DNA of 64,000 nt. Source: Ceratopteris richardii. Lineage: Eukaryota > Streptophyta > Polypodiopsida > Polypodiales > Pteridaceae. The stretch covers positions 184,560,618 through 184,624,617 of the forward strand of contig CM035413.1 of NCBI GenBank assembly GCA_020310875.1. The letters are read 5' to 3'. This document shows positions 10,791 to 23,709 of this stretch, one piece after another (position 1 is the first letter of the stretch; each line of letters starts with the position of its first letter). The position numbers and the translations under genes are program-made. Under the pieces are notes generated by a model. It was not told where the DNA came from. It was given only the letters and a program-made list of their open reading frames with translations, and searched no databases.

Positions 10791-12564
10791 ATAAGAGCAC
10801 TTGAGTAGTATATGAAAGGTTTGATATTTGCATTTAAGGTTTGATTCTCAAACTTTTTATGCTTATGAGGAATATTTTCCTAGAAAGCATTAGTTGTTTG
10901 AAAAACTAATTGTGGTGTGTTTTATGTCATAGAGAGGTACAAAGGCATTAGAAATATCCTTAGAAGACTAAAGACAATACAAAGGATTATTGAAGCCCAA
11001 AACAAAGTCTCAAGGACAAGTAAAGCTATTAGTCATTGTATTGGAATTCCCCAAAGGTAAAAGATATTGTTTAAGGTGATTTGTTAGATCATTATTGAGT
11101 GCATCTACATTTACTAATCACTTTGAGTGTACAATTGGAAGATATGAGTATTTTTTAGGTTACTTGAGTGTGACATTGAAAGCCTAAAGGAGGACATGGA
11201 CAAGCAAGGAAGTTGAAGAATTCCAAAGAAGGGTTCCTATTTGTAAGAGGTATATTCTTTTGTATATGTCTCTTGTTCATGCTTGAAAACTTGGAGGATC
11301 ATTTGTGAGAGGTTAGGCTTGAACCATAAAATGCTTGGTTAGGTTTGAGCCAAACAAAAAATCCAAGATGCTTTCATTTGGAAAGCAAAAAGCTCTCTTG
11401 AAAAAAAAAAGGTTTTTTTTTGTTGATGGATAGTTGGAAGAATTGTTCTTACTTTCACGTATCCAGACTGAGTGTCGTGAAGAACACAAGGGGAGGTAAA
11501 TGGGAACCTCATCCCTTGAAGCATTGGAGATGTAGGAGGCTTATGGAGGGCATATTCACCATCCTCAAAGAGAGAAGTGTGCTTGGAGCACCTAAAATCA
11601 AGATCATTGAAGACAAAGGAAGCAAGTAATCCCTTTTGAGAAGCAAAGGAAGTCAAAGTGCAACTGCTAGTTTGAAAGCTAAGTTACATGGTTAGCATGT
11701 TTAATGTGAATTTTATCATAGTACAAAGTTAAGGTTTTGTGCATTGTTCCCTTTTTTTTGAAGATGAATGAACAAAAGTTTGAGAAGGGTTATTTGTAAA
11801 GGCTTTTACATTTCCTAAAGATCTTCATATTTAAAATTGCTTAGATTTAGAAGTCTATTGGATGTGCTCCTAAGTTCAAGGTTGAATTACACCATTATCA
11901 CTTTGAGTGTATAGCTTATGGTTCAAAGTTAGGGATTTACACTATTTTACAGGCCTTGAATGTGCTAAATTGAAGAAAAGTGAACATAGGCAACTTGTAG
12001 AATATATTTTTTTATTTAGACATGGAAATAAGATAGTTTAATGTGGACTTGGTATTTTGGACTATGCCAATGATATTTCATTAATGTGTGCATTATTCAT
12101 GGTTTTTTGGTATATATTAAAATATGTCAAGCATGGCCATTGATGAAGATTTGGCATGTAGGGATTTGTGAAAAGTAATGTATGAATTGTGTGTATTTGT
12201 GGATGTTTTCTAATATGGTTGATGTTAAGTATGATTTTCGATTAGAATACATGAATCAAAGATCTTTTTGAGGTTGTGTTTACAAATACCCTTCCACATC
12301 ACACCACTACTTTTCCCATTAGTGGTATCATAGCATACCACTCCTCATTTCATTTTCTATTAGTTCATCTATAGTTTTGAGTTATTTTATTGATCCCATG
12401 ATTTTATCCATGAAACCCATATTGAAAATATGATGTGATTCTCTTTGTTTCTCCTCTCAAATTGGACCACTACATGAAAAAGTCTTGTATCTTGCATCTA
12501 GCAAATGTAACTACCCTAAATTCCTTAACATATTCATTAATCCTGTAAGAGATCCCTCTTCTAG
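10791..12564. other. Unassigned AT-rich interval
   Basis: I see no conserved domain, terminal repeat or RNA gene here. Open frames at 11339-11656 and elsewhere have no recognisable features. It may be LTR or untranslated sequence of a decayed element. Confidence 0.4.
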
Positions 12565-15500
12565 AGTTTTACCCATCAGTGGGGCCACCCTACCATCACG
12601 CAACGCACTGACCTCACTATCTCTGATCACTACCCGATCGTTATCACTTTTCAACCTTCCAACAAGATCCGCAAGGCTCCGTGGTTCCATGCCAACGCAA
12701 CCGCCTTCTCTCTCCCATCTGTCCATCAAGAAATTGCCGATGTGTGGAAGGTGGCGTTCGCCTCTGGCTTGGCCCCAGCCAAGTGCTGGAGAAGTGCGGT
12801 CGACAAGTCTCGTAAGATCATGATCAGAACTAAGAAGATGCTCGAGACTGTGCGGCGGGCTCGTAGGGTTGCTCTCTACCACAAACTCTGGCGGCTCGAG
12901 GAGGAAGTGAACAAAGGAAAACACCAAGCCCAGAAAGGTCTCCGAAAAATCAGAGCAGCGTTGAGATACGAGGAAGAAATACAAAGGAAAAACTTGCAAA
13001 TCTTCTTCAAGGAGTGGTGGGCTGGCAAAGCCGACAAACCCACCAAAGAGATGTGCCGAATCCTTAAAAGGAAACACAACAGAGAATCGATCCCCCTACT
13101 GCTAGATCCACTTGGCAATGTATGCAATTCGGAAGAAGATAATTTTGGCATCATCGAAGGGCACTTCACGAGACTCTTGGGAACCTCGAACCCCCTCTCC
13201 CACCATAGAAGGGACTGTATGGCTGCAATTTCTAGGGTTTCCCCCCGGAGGATACCACCCAACCTCCACTCTCTGCTGCATGCCCCTATCTCTGAATCAG
13301 AAATCATTGAGGTCATTGATGCCCTCCCTCTCGGTAAAAGCCCGGGACCCGACGGACTCACTAACGAGTTCTATAAATCCTTCAAGCTGGTGGTTGCCAC
13401 CCCCCTTCGGATGGTTTGGCAAGAAGCGCTAAAGTATGGCGCTCTTCCTTCTTGTCTAAATAATGGAATTATCAAGTTGATACACAAGAAGGGGGAAAAG
13501 AACAGAATCGAGAACTGGCGGCCTATTACGATGCTCCAAACACGATACAAGATCATCGCCAAAGTCATCGCCAACAGACTCTCGTGCCACCTGAGATCTT
13601 GGCTTAGTGAGGACCAAAAAGGTTTCATCAAAGGCAGGTCTATCCTGGAAACCATTATGGATATATGGGAAGGTATTCAATTTGCAAATGAGTCTAATCA
13701 AGATGTGGTCTTCCTCAAGATCGACTTTGACAAAGCCTACGACACGCTAGAATGGGACTATATTCTGCAGGCGCTCCAAGATCTCGGATGTAGTCAGAAA
13801 TTCACCAAGATGATCGCGACCCTTCTCGGAAACGCAACGACCCAAATCAACGTTAACGGCAAACTTTCGAAGGCGATCCATCTTAAAAGGTCTATTAGAC
13901 AAGGGTGCCCTCTGGCCCCCCTTCTTTTTGCCGTCGCCACCGAGGGGCTGAGCAGACTTGTGGCACATCATGTGGAGGCTGGCAATATCAAAGGCCTCCG
14001 GCTGCCTCACGACCACGGTCAAATCATCATGAGACTTTTTGCTGATGATATGAACGCGTTCGTTTACAATGATAATACTAGCCTGGAGACTTTCTGGAGG
14101 TGTCTTGCTACCTTCTGCGATGCCTCTGGATCCAAAATCAACCACTCTAAGACCGCCTTCAGGGCTATTGTGGGACATCATCCTGGCCTTCTCATTGATC
14201 ATGGCTGTCAAATCATCCCCCAGGGCCAAATCTTTCGACTTCTTGGAATCCCCTTGGGGTTTGGTGTCTCTATGGAGCAGCGATGGAACTGGGTGCTGGC
14301 CAAACTCGAAAACAAGCTTAACCATTGGAGAGGTATGCAAATCAATCTCGCTTGACGTGCGATGGTTATCAACACGTTCCTCCTCTCTTCTACCATCTAT
14401 TTCCTTTCTTGCTAGAGACCGAACGAGCAAGGCCTGTCCAAACTGAATAGTATTTGTAGAAACTTTCTTTGGACGGGCGATCATAACAGAAGGGGGGTGC
14501 CTAAAATCAAATGGGCCATCTGCACTAGCCCTAGAGATAGCGGGGGGCTTGGTATCCTGGACATTGGGTGTATGGCCAACAAACTGGAAGCCAAATGGAT
14601 GATTAAGGCTTGGTGCAATAGGGAGGCCTCGTGGGCCAAGCTGATCTTCAGAAACAAGCATGAGCTGGCCCTCATGGGGTTCCCGAACTGGAAGAATCTT
14701 GACATCATGACCCTGCTTTTCTCCCCAATCCCCGTCTTCCCGAAAGGCTCAAACCTCGTGTGCTCCCTTTGGAAGGGCTGGAATAAAGTCAAAAGCTTCA
14801 CAAGAATTAGTGAGGACTGGAAGTGGGCGGCCAGAATCAGACAAAACGACTCTATCTGGTTTCCGATACATGGCATCCGGAGTGTGGAGTCGTGGAACAT
14901 TCAAAATGCCAAGAAGTTATGGAACAAAGGATTCAAAAAATGGAAACACCTCTGGAAACATGACACCAACAGCTGGATCAACTTCGAGGACATTGACCCT
15001 CGCATAAACATCTCCTACGTAGAATGGAACACTTTGCAAAGCAGATGCCTCGCTTGGGATCGTCAAAAGACTCGCCTTCTCATGGGACACGACACACCGA
15101 ACGCGCTTGGTCTTAAATGGCACAATGGAAACAGCCTACTCAAAATCCCGAACATCAAAGAAACGGCTGACCTCCAGATCAGCCTCAACAAGAAGTGGTG
15201 CCTGTCGTGGACGCGGCTTCGGTGGGACATGAAATTCATGGGTATCTGGCACCCACTTATAGAGATTAAGAAGTCTGTCCTCTTATGGCAAATTCTTCAT
15301 CGAGGAATTTGGACCAACCATAAGGCAAGCAAGCTTTGTGGGATCCCTCCTTGGTGCAAACGGTGCCACCGTGCAATCGAAGATGTCCCACACATCTTCC
15401 TTACTTGCCCCAACTCCTACAGAATCTGGCAGACGGTTGAAATGAAAATCAGACTTCAGAAACAGCTTAGTTGGAAACAAGTCCTTTTGGGAGAAGCGAT

Positions 15501-15774
15501 TGGCTGCTCTGCGGCACTCTGGAACGCAATCAGAGGGGAAGTCCTGTGGAAAATTTGGCGGGAGCGGTGTGCTCTCAACTTCGGCGATCCCCCCAGGGAG
15601 TGGTCGATTGAGAAATCACTATTCCTCCTCGGCAAAAGGATTGTCAACAGTAAGAAATCCCCCCCCTTCAGGCACCATCAAGTCCTCCTTTTGATCAACA
15701 ACAAGCTCAAACCCAAGTGGGCCCCGCATGAGGGCGACGAGAGGGTGATTAACCTTCTTTGTAATGCATCCTAG
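12565..15774 (+). pseudogene. L1-type LINE ORF2 (5'-truncated; endonuclease end, RT, zinc finger)
   Basis: One frame holds the end of an AP-type endonuclease (SDHYPIVI, about 12622), then RT blocks: LPLGKSPGPDG, LIHKKG, WRPITML, QKGFIKGRSI, FLKIDFDKAYD, RQGCPLAPLLF and the catalytic FADD (about 14035). After RT come the conserved WPK-like region and a C-terminal zf-RVT CCHC finger (WCKRCHRAIEDVPHIFLTC, about 15355-15410). Stops occur only at TGA 14353-14355 and TAG 14413-14415, with no frameshift, so decay is mild. ORF1 and most of the endonuclease are missing, as expected for a 5'-truncated L1 insertion. GC content and codon use are higher than in the flanks. Confidence 0.93.
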
Positions 15775-15917
15775 GACTCAATCAAGCTTCCCCTGCTTTG
15801 TGGGATTTGGGGGGTCCCGTGGGCACTAGTCCCCTTCTACTGTACCTTTGTTTCTTAATTTAATTCAAGTCCGGGAGAGTAGGCTATTGCCGAACTTCCT
15901 TTATATTAAAAAAAAAA
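15775..15917 (+). other. LINE 3' UTR and poly(A) tail
   Basis: The 3' UTR runs to an A10 tail at 15908-15917. The same UTR is recognisable in inverted form at about 33427-33560, which supports the boundary. I could not find a clear target duplication. Confidence 0.8.
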
Positions 15918-15918
15918 T

Positions 15919-16315
15919 ATCTTACTCTTGCCTATAAAAAGGGAGCTCTTGGAGGAGTAATGCAACCATACAAGTAGAGACACCGAGAGAGATAGGTGAC
16001 CTATGCCGAGCTAGAGGTTTTGGGAAGTTATCGACCTCTAGTAGATTTATACATATAGAGAAACTTTATCGTCTTACTCTTCTCATGTAACCAAGAAGTC
16101 CCTATTAGTTGGTGCTAGCAAGGGTACCTTGGACATAAGGAGAAGAGTAGAGTGTGTACTATTCTGTAATAGGATTTTCTATGCTAACAGATTCCAAATT
16201 TCCTTGTTAAGTTGTACTTCTTTATTGTGAAGTGAGACCTAATTGAATTTCATGCTCTAGTAGTGCAATTGCATCCCTTGCACCCACATACAATTTCATG
16301 ATCTACCAATGAAAT
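15919..16315 (+). repeat. LTR (R-U5 side) of a Tat/Athila-like gypsy element
   Basis: A TATA-type box (CTATAAAAA, 15932-15940) is followed by about 380 bp ending at a gypsy-type primer site. The LINE poly(A) abuts it, so the LINE probably sits in or next to the U3. No second LTR copy is seen. Confidence 0.55.
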
Positions 16316-16334
16316 TTTGGCATGCCTAGTGGGA
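16316..16334 (+). other. Probable gypsy primer-binding site
   Basis: TTTGGCATGCCTAGTGGGA resembles the conserved sequence immediately inside 5' LTRs of plant Tat-type gypsy elements. The tRNA identity is not assigned. Confidence 0.5.
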
Positions 16335-16931
16335 TAGGGCTTCTGGAGATCAATGTTTTGGGCAATTGGGCTATATTCAAGCTTTAATTAACACAACATC
16401 TAGGGCAACCCAAAAATTAAGTAAACTATAATATTGGATTACCACTAAAATTAGGTGACCTCAGCATGTTAGTTGTTAAGATAATCCAACACAAAACTTT
16501 TACCATCTTCCTCTAGTTGGGAAGAGTGTTCCCAACAGAAAATTTACCCACCACATAGATAAACCTCATGACCCTTCAAGTAAAGCCTCACCCAATATGG
16601 TCCATGACACACATTAGGGCTTTTAAAGAGAACGAGTTGAATCCAAGACACCCATCAAGAGCTATCAAGGAAGGTGGAAAGACCCCTATTTAACAAGAGT
16701 TATAAGCCTATCCATCTTTGAGAGTTTTCAAATATTCTCAATATTATAAGAACAAGGTAAAACCCAAGAGCTCTCCCCAAGAAAGATCCTTGTCGCTTCA
16801 ATAGTATCTTCTTCCCTCAACATGGTTGAAGAAACTAGGTGACTCTCGAGACTTGGGTTCCATTTTGGGCAAATGGACCTCCAATCTAGGCACCAAAATG
16901 GGAAGCTAATCTCTCGATCTAGGAGACTCCT

Positions 16932-17626
16932 ATGGCTGGTTGGGCGGCCAAATGGGTGTCTCATAAGGTCCACCTAGAGTTAATGCAAGCATCAAAGGAT
17001 AAGTTGTCTCATGGCATAAAAGTTGAAATCAAAGATCACAACAAGAAGAAGGAGGAACTAACTATGAATGACATGAATGAGATAATGGAATGGATAGATG
17101 AAACTGATTATACTCCATGTCTTATGGTCATAGTCTATGGAAGAAGAAGAATCTATTATGGAGTCAGTAGATCTAGGAGAATCTACTAAGGATTCTGGTA
17201 GATGTAAATCTACATAGGAAGAGGAAGTCATTGAGATAGAAGATGAAGTGGCATAACCTATCCTCCCGATAGAAGAAGTTCCATCCGAATGGATGCAAAA
17301 AAAAAGAAGCAATTAATAACAATGGAAAATACTCTTGCCTTCACAAAAGAAATATTCAATGAACTAGCCAATTCAAAACTGGTCAAGGAGGTCAATATAG
17401 GGGAAAAGGAACACCCACAAAGCCTATGTTGAGATAGAAGATGAAGTGACATAACCTATCCTCCCGATAGAGGAAGTTCAATCCGAGTGGATGCAAAAAA
17501 AAAAGAAACAATTAATAACAATGGACAATAGTCTTGCCTTCACAAAAGAAATATTCAATGAGCTAGCCAATTCAAATCTGGTCAAGGAGGTCAATATAGG
17601 GGAAAAGGAACACCCACAAAGCCTAT
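16932..17626 (+). pseudogene. Gag-like leader of a gypsy element with a 198-bp tandem duplication
   Basis: The sequence lies where gag should follow the LTR and PBS. An ATG at 16932 opens 85 codons. Further on, two consecutive 198-bp units (17231-17428 and 17429-17626) encode related 66-codon segments (for example FTKEIFNELANS) with conserved spacing. Stop codons and an A-run length change break both. I do not recognise a Gag domain; assignment is by position. Confidence 0.4.
17231..17626 (+). repeat. Tandem duplication, 2 x 198 bp
   Basis: Both units start TTGAGATAGAAGATGAAGTG and end CACCCACAAAGCCTAT. They differ by a few percent by eye. The period is a multiple of three, so the reading frame is preserved. 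Confidence 0.9.
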
Positions 17627-17633
17627 CGCAAGA

Positions 17634-18060
17634 AAGGAGACAATGAAGAGAGCTCACTCACACACTCTCACACTCAAAGAGAAGCACATAAAATTTGAGG
17701 CAAGGAAGAATGATCTTCTTCTTCTTCTTCTTCTTCTTCTTCTTCTTCTTCTTCTTCTTCTTCTTCTTCTTCTTCTTCTTCTTCTTCTTCTTCTTCTTCT
17801 ATTACTTAAAGATAACATATAAGAATGAATCAATACAACTAGTGCTATATCTAAAGAATAGTACATGAGGAAAATTCTAACATTTGTGAATGAATGAGGT
17901 GGTGAGAAAAAAATATGACATCACTCTCGATAGATAAATCTAGTAAAGCTCAATGAAGTATCCATGATATATACCGGTGTGACCACTATACATAGCAGAG
18001 AAATGGAAAAGTGATATGTATCATCCTCGATCATCAAATGTTGAGCTTGATATCTCAACA
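17634..18060 (-). repeat. Copia-5 3' LTR with expanded (CTT)n
   Basis: On the minus strand it begins TGTTGAGATATCAAG immediately after the polypurine tract at 18061-18075. The left boundary is uncertain (17627-17644). It contains an 86-bp CTT run at 17715-17800. The related fragment at 10585-10790 has only about seven units. Confidence 0.7.
17715..17800 (+). repeat. (CTT)n microsatellite, about 29 units
   Basis: Perfect trinucleotide run inside the Copia-5 LTR. The poly-Arg frame read from its complement is an artefact. Confidence 0.98.
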
Positions 18061-18790
18061 CTCCCCCTCAAGCTCAACATCATGTCTTGTAATATAGGCA
18101 TCTTTTGAAACTTCTTCAACTTCTCAACTCCAAGTGCTTTAGTGAAAATGTCAGCAACCTACTCATCTGTCCTCACATAAACAAGGTCAATATCATCTGC
18201 TTATACCTTTTCCTTGATGAAATGATAATGCATCTCGATATGCTCTATTCAAACATGAAAAAATAGGGTTTTGTGCTAACTATATGCTGCTAAGATTATC
18301 ACAATAGATTATGCTTTTGCACTTCCATACCTAAATATGCAAGTAGCATCTCTAGCCATGATGCTTCATATGCTTCCATTGTAGCACCTCTATACTCAGC
18401 CGCTGTACTTGTGAAAGCAACAATGGGTTGCTTCTTACTTATCCATGTAATAGTTGCACTTCCAATTGAGAATAGAAAGCCACTAGTGCATCTTCTATAT
18501 GGAATATGACCAGCCCAACTTCCATCAGTGTATCCATGAACTTGCAATTCTACACCAGCTTCATAAAACAATGCATAATCCAAGTAGCACTCACATATTG
18601 TAAAGTTCATTTCAAAGCATCTAAATATGGTTTCGTAGGAACCTATATAAATTGACTTTAAGTCACATAGTGTACCTTAGATGAGGCTTTGTAATTTTGA
18701 GATATATCAAACTTCCCATAATTTTTGTGTGCATAGTAGCATTTTCTAGTGCTTCACCTAATTTAGTAACCAACTTCAAACTCTAATCTA
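18061..18790 (-). pseudogene. Copia-5 RNase H / RT remnant
   Basis: On the minus strand a polypurine tract (GAGGGGGAG) precedes the LTR. Upstream of it lies a decayed copia RNase H: GYTDGSWAGH, SKKQPIVAFTSTAAEYRG and a GSLIYLKITKPHL block near 18700. Several stops and frame changes are present. The rest of Pol, gag and the 5' LTR are absent; at 18790 the sequence passes directly into a gypsy element on the other strand. Confidence 0.82.
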
Positions 18791-21700
18791 AATATAACAA
18801 GAAAAACAAGTAGAAGGAACACCACCAATGGAAACCCTTCTAGCCCACTCCTAGAGAAGAACCTATGCCTAAGCCTATGGAGATAGATGTAACTAGGTTC
18901 CAGTCTCTAAACCCCACAAGAGAGATAACAAGTTATGCATATATTGTGGAAACCTTGTCTATATTGCAGTTAATTGTCCCAACCAGAGAACAAACTCTAG
19001 AGTCGTTGTCACCCTTGTAAGATAGGGAAACGAGGAAGTTCAGTTGTAAAGGAGATCGTACATCTGGACCATGATATAACGAAGGGTCTCATAACTCCAA
19101 CAACACCAATAACTACATGTCTTACCCCTATCAATTTAATCATGTCTAAGGATGCCCTTTCCTTACAATCGTAGTAGATTCAAGAGCCACCTCATGTTTC
19201 ATCAATGAGGTTTGGTTAAGAAACACAAGATTCTGATACTTCAAAAGAACAAACTAGATGTAGTTGAAGTAGTAGATGGACAACCTCTAGCATTCAAAAA
19301 TATTGCCATGGAAACCACAACATTAAGAGTACACCTTGGTGACCATGATTCCCACATATTTTTCAATGTAATATGGAGTGCGGTAAATCATATTATCATT
19401 TAAATGCCCTTGCCAAAGAAACATAATCTAGACATTAATTGGCAAAACAGTAAAACTACTTTCAAGATATCAAGAACTCAACATATGTAGGATACAAAGC
19501 CTTTATACATGCAATAAGGAAGGAACTGACATATATGATCTATGTCATACCAACTCAAGACTCCAAGAAATATGATCCACTAAAGCTACCCAACCGGAGC
19601 CAAGGTTTTGAAGATGTTTTTGAAAGAAGAATGCAAATATCCTCCTAGATCACAAACCTTATGATTGCACCATAGAACTTCAAGAGGGAGCACAACCTTC
19701 CTTGCGACCAATCTATAGACTATCCCAGAGGATCTTACAAAATTACACAAGAATATTGACAAGAATCTAGCCAAGGGTTTATCACACACTTAAAGTCTCT
19801 CGTAGGAGCTCCAATCCTATTCATAAAGGAGAAGAATGGGACTCTCAAAATATGTGTAGACTATCATGGACTTAATAAACTTACTATAAAAAATAGATAT
19901 CCTCTACTACTTATATCATAACTCTTGGAATGCCTTGGAAAAGCAAAGTTCTTCAAAAAGATTGACCTTTAAGGAGCTACAATCTTGCTAGAATCAGAGA
20001 AGGAGATTAATGGAAGATAGCATTTTGAACAAGGTACGAGCATTTTGAATATGTAGTTATGCCATTTGGCCTTACAAATGCTCTAGCCATATTTCAACAT
20101 ATGATGAATGATTCCTTTTGAGAATATTTAGATGATTTTCTAATAATATACATCGATGATATCTTGATATTCTCCAAAAATCTAGAGGATCACAAATGCC
20201 ATGCAAAGATAGTTCTAGAGAAGTTAAGAGAAAAAGTTTTATTTTCTAAATTGTAGGAGTGCTCTTTCCATCAGATAGATTGGCATTTTTAGGGTACATT
20301 ATCTGAGAGAAAGGAATCTTTATGGACCCTAAGAAGATGGAGACAATCCTTGATTGGCAACCACCTTAATGTGTTCAAGATATACAATGTTTTCTAGGGT
20401 TTGGCAATTTTTAAAGGATATTCGTCAGAGATTACTCTAAAGACAATGATACCTTTTACAAAGCTTATACAAAATGCAAAATTCTCATGGAACAAAGAAG
20501 AAAAAAAATATTTTTAGACCTTGAAATTAACATTCACCATTTCCCCAATTTAGTTCATCCCAATTCTACTAAGCCTTTCTTCCTAGAGATAGATGCATCA
20601 AACTTCCCATTAGGGGCCATTCTATCCCAACATGGAGATGATGGACACCTACATCAAGTTACATATCATTCAAGGAAATTCTTCCCTCGAGAGATTAATC
20701 ATGAAATCCATGATAAAGAACTTCTTGTGATAGTGGATGTGCTTAATACCTGGTGTCACCATGTAGAAGGAATAACTCATAAAATTACTCCGAATATAGA
20801 TCATATGATTTAGAGTATTTTATGACCACCCACATCCTCAATAGAAGGAAATCTCGATGGAGTAACCTTTTATCCAAGTTCGACTTTGTAATTACATACT
20901 ATCCACGATGCCAACAATGTCAGTCAAATGCCTTTTCAAGAATATCTTACCTTGCACCAAACAAAGCTGAAGATGCCGTTGATCATGAAGAGAGTGTATT
21001 ACTCAAGCCTAAAAATCTCTAGTTAGTAGTTATCTCTTCAAGTTGTCATGAAGATTCAACCTTGAATTATTTGATTCGTGAGACTCTACCACATGCTAAA
21101 TTGTTTTGTAATGTCAAGAAAAAATTTCAAGAAGGGAATGTTCAAGAAGTAAATGAGTTCCAGGAAAAGGATGGGTTATTATTCTATAAGAATCTATTGT
21201 ATGTCCCTCCAAAACATCCCAGGATCCAAGTACTTCAACAACGTCATGACGACCTTGTAGCATGACATTTTGGAGTGGATAAAACAATAGAACTCATAGC
21301 AAGGGATTTTTCTTGGCCTCAAATGTGGAAGGAATTCAAAGAATATATCCGAACTTGTGACACTTGCATTAGATCTAAGGTACCATGACATAAACCTCAT
21401 GGACTCTTACAACCTTCACCTATTCCAAAAAGGCCATGGGCTTCATTTTCTATGGATTTCATCATAGATATACCAAGGTCGAATAAATATGATGCAATTT
21501 GTGTTATAATGGGTAGATTTACAAAGATGGCACACTTCATTCCAATTACCAAGGCAATCATAGGTGCAACCTCTACTAGACTTTTTTGACATAAATGTTT
21601 AGGCTTCTTGCATTGTGTGATGATATTTTTTGTGATCAAGGTCCACACTTTATATCCAACTTTTGGAACAGTCTTTGCAAGCTTCTTGGTATTCAAGTTA

Positions 21701-22470
21701 CACTTTCTATAGCCAATCATCCATATAGTGATGGGCAAATAGAATGGGTGAATCAAGTCCTACAACTTTATCTCCATTGAACCACCAATTATCATCAAAA
21801 TGATTGGTTTAAGCTTTTATCCTTTGCAAATTTTTCCTATAACAACAATGTTCATACATCTACCAAGCAGACTCCCTACTTTGTAAATTATGGACAACAT
21901 CCAATGATGGATATATAACTCTCAAATCATATGAAGAACCCATTTTCCAAAGGTAATGCCTAATACCTTATGAATATTCACAATGAACTCAAGAAAGAGA
22001 TCCATAGAGCTCAAGAACAATATAAGTATTATGCAAATCAGCATCATGCGTAAAATCCATCCTGTCACATTGGGGATAAGGTTTGGTTACTCAGAAATAA
22101 TTTACAGACCAAGGCCTTGTGCAAAGCTAGACCATCAGAGAGTTAGTCTGTCCGGTCACTTTTAAGATCCATTTACTAAGTACCATGAGATTACATCCAT
22201 TTTTCATATGTCCATATTGGAACCATATCATATTTCACCATTGAGGGGGGAGATACCTAGTCCTTCATGACCTATCGAGATTGATGATCGTGAAGAATCT
22301 CAAGTCAAGGATGTCATAGATTTGAGAATATCATGAGGAAGATTGGAGTACCTTTGGAAAGGATATGACTTTAGCAATCATACTTGGGAACTTGTAGAAA
22401 ACCTTCAGAGAGCACTAATCAAGGTTCGAGACTTTCATAAGGAAGCCCCAATAAAGCTGAGATGAGAGAA
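18790..22470 (+). pseudogene. Gypsy-2 chromovirus gag-pol (heavily decayed)
   Basis: The order is gag zinc knuckle (LCIYCGNLVYIAVNC, about 18936-18977, with the His replaced by Tyr), protease (DSRATSCF near 19170, DSG altered to DSR), RT (VDYHGLNKL about 19860; YIDDILIFS about 20150), RNase H (FLEIDASNFPLGAILSQ about 20590), integrase zinc region (CDTC about 21360) and core (MDFIIDIP about 21450; GPHFISNFW about 21650). At 22320-22440 comes a chromodomain remnant (LEYLWKGYDFSNHTWELVENLQ). Protease, RT, RNase H and IN in that order with a terminal chromodomain marks a Ty3/gypsy chromovirus; chromodomains steer integration to marked chromatin. Dozens of stops and frameshifts are present. Confidence 0.88.
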
Positions 22471-22529
22471 CATGACCACTCCTCGTGGAGCTCGTCACGT
22501 GAGGACGAGGTGATATCGTGGATAAAGGG

Positions 22530-23229
22530 AACCATCCTAAACCTCAGATTCCATGTGACTTTCCATATACCATTATAGGTTCAGAATTTGGAGAAATTAA
22601 TGCTTACATGTTGAAATGTGCCAAAACCCTAATCTCAATTGTCTACTCTCTAGGTTTTGACATCTGGAGCTCCTATTTGAATTGCTTACATCATTAATGA
22701 CATCATCAATTCATAAGCTCCCTTGATAACCATCTTTGATAACTGCCCTTGAACACTTATATAAGGAGGCTTGGTCACATACATCCTCAATCTTGCCAAT
22801 GTCAATCTTGGGAGCTCAAGGAGTCACCATCTCCAATTAATTACTTTCGGAGTTCTAGTTCTAGTTCTTGTCTTGTTCCTTGTTCTAGTCCTGATTAGTC
22901 TAGTTCTTCGACATCTAATCTTGTCCTCTTGTAATCTTATAGTAGAAGGTCTTGTCAATTTATTTCTTATATCTAGTCCATCTCCTCAAGGGATCTCTTT
23001 TAACCCAGATATCATGTTTCATACCTATCCTCCCAGGTTGCGCGATCTCTTGCATTCTCTCTAGTCCAATTATCCATACCTATCAGTCCTAGGTTGTGGA
23101 ACGTCTTGTATCACTTAAATATTGTTGTATTATTTTCCATACATAGGTGATCTTGTAATCAAAAGTATAATTCTGAAATCTTTTCTACTCTAGTGAGAGG
23201 GCACAATCTAGTGCTCCCCTAACATTTGC
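22530..23229 (+). repeat. Putative 3' LTR of Gypsy-2
   Basis: It follows the chromodomain end and contains a TATATAA box (22758-22764) and a pyrimidine-rich downstream part ending in CTAACA near 23229. No partner LTR is in the window, so boundaries are estimates. Confidence 0.45.
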
Positions 23230-23709
23230 TGGCCACACTTGGAGACAAGTCTTCAATGATGGAGATCTTGAAATCCCCAGTCTCATGGCTACCTTGGCTT
23301 AAGAACACCTCTATGTCAAGTATAGACACGACTTTACCTCAATTACTTCAAACCTTTCAAGTTCAAGACTGAAATATACTTCCTTCTTCAATTTTTGCAC
23401 TTCTATTCTTCTTCAATAGTCTCCCTCAAGATTCAAGTTCATTACCTTCAAGTGTCAAGGATTTTAATACTGCAAATTATATAAGAATCTTCATATGATC
23501 TGTATGCAACCTTGAGTTACAATAAAACTTTGATTAGAATGATTAAAAATCTCATCAATCACTAAGATCAAGATTATGTCTGAAAGTGATGATCAGAAAT
23601 GGCGACTTTGACATAGGTGACTTCAAACCTAGAATTCTCACAAACTAAAACCCATTTAAAAAAAGTGCTTTTAGCTATAGCTTCCTTACCTTTCAACTTA
23701 GATTTTCAA
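23230..23709 (+). other. Unassigned flank, possible degraded chromoviral integrase end
   Basis: Mostly unrecognised. The last 45 bp (23665-23709) align loosely with the SDRDPRFTSRFW coding block of chromoviral integrase, and the frame reappears at 40850 after Copia-2. That makes it the likely left flank of the Copia-2 insertion site. Confidence 0.35.
23705..23709. repeat. Candidate target duplication of Copia-2, left (ttcaa)
   Basis: TTCAA precedes TGTTTAAAC at 23710 and recurs at 40850-40854 directly after the CCAACA end of the right LTR. Confidence 0.6.

Noticed and set aside
11339-11656. 105-codon minus-strand frame as a host gene
   Set aside because: No domain, no codon signature, AT-rich surroundings without exon signals.
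12511-13361. Minus-strand frames of 161-188 codons over the LINE
   Set aside because: Shadows of the GC-richer LINE ORF on the plus strand.
17654-17866. Poly-Arg frame
   Set aside because: Product of the (CTT)n tract read on the minus strand.
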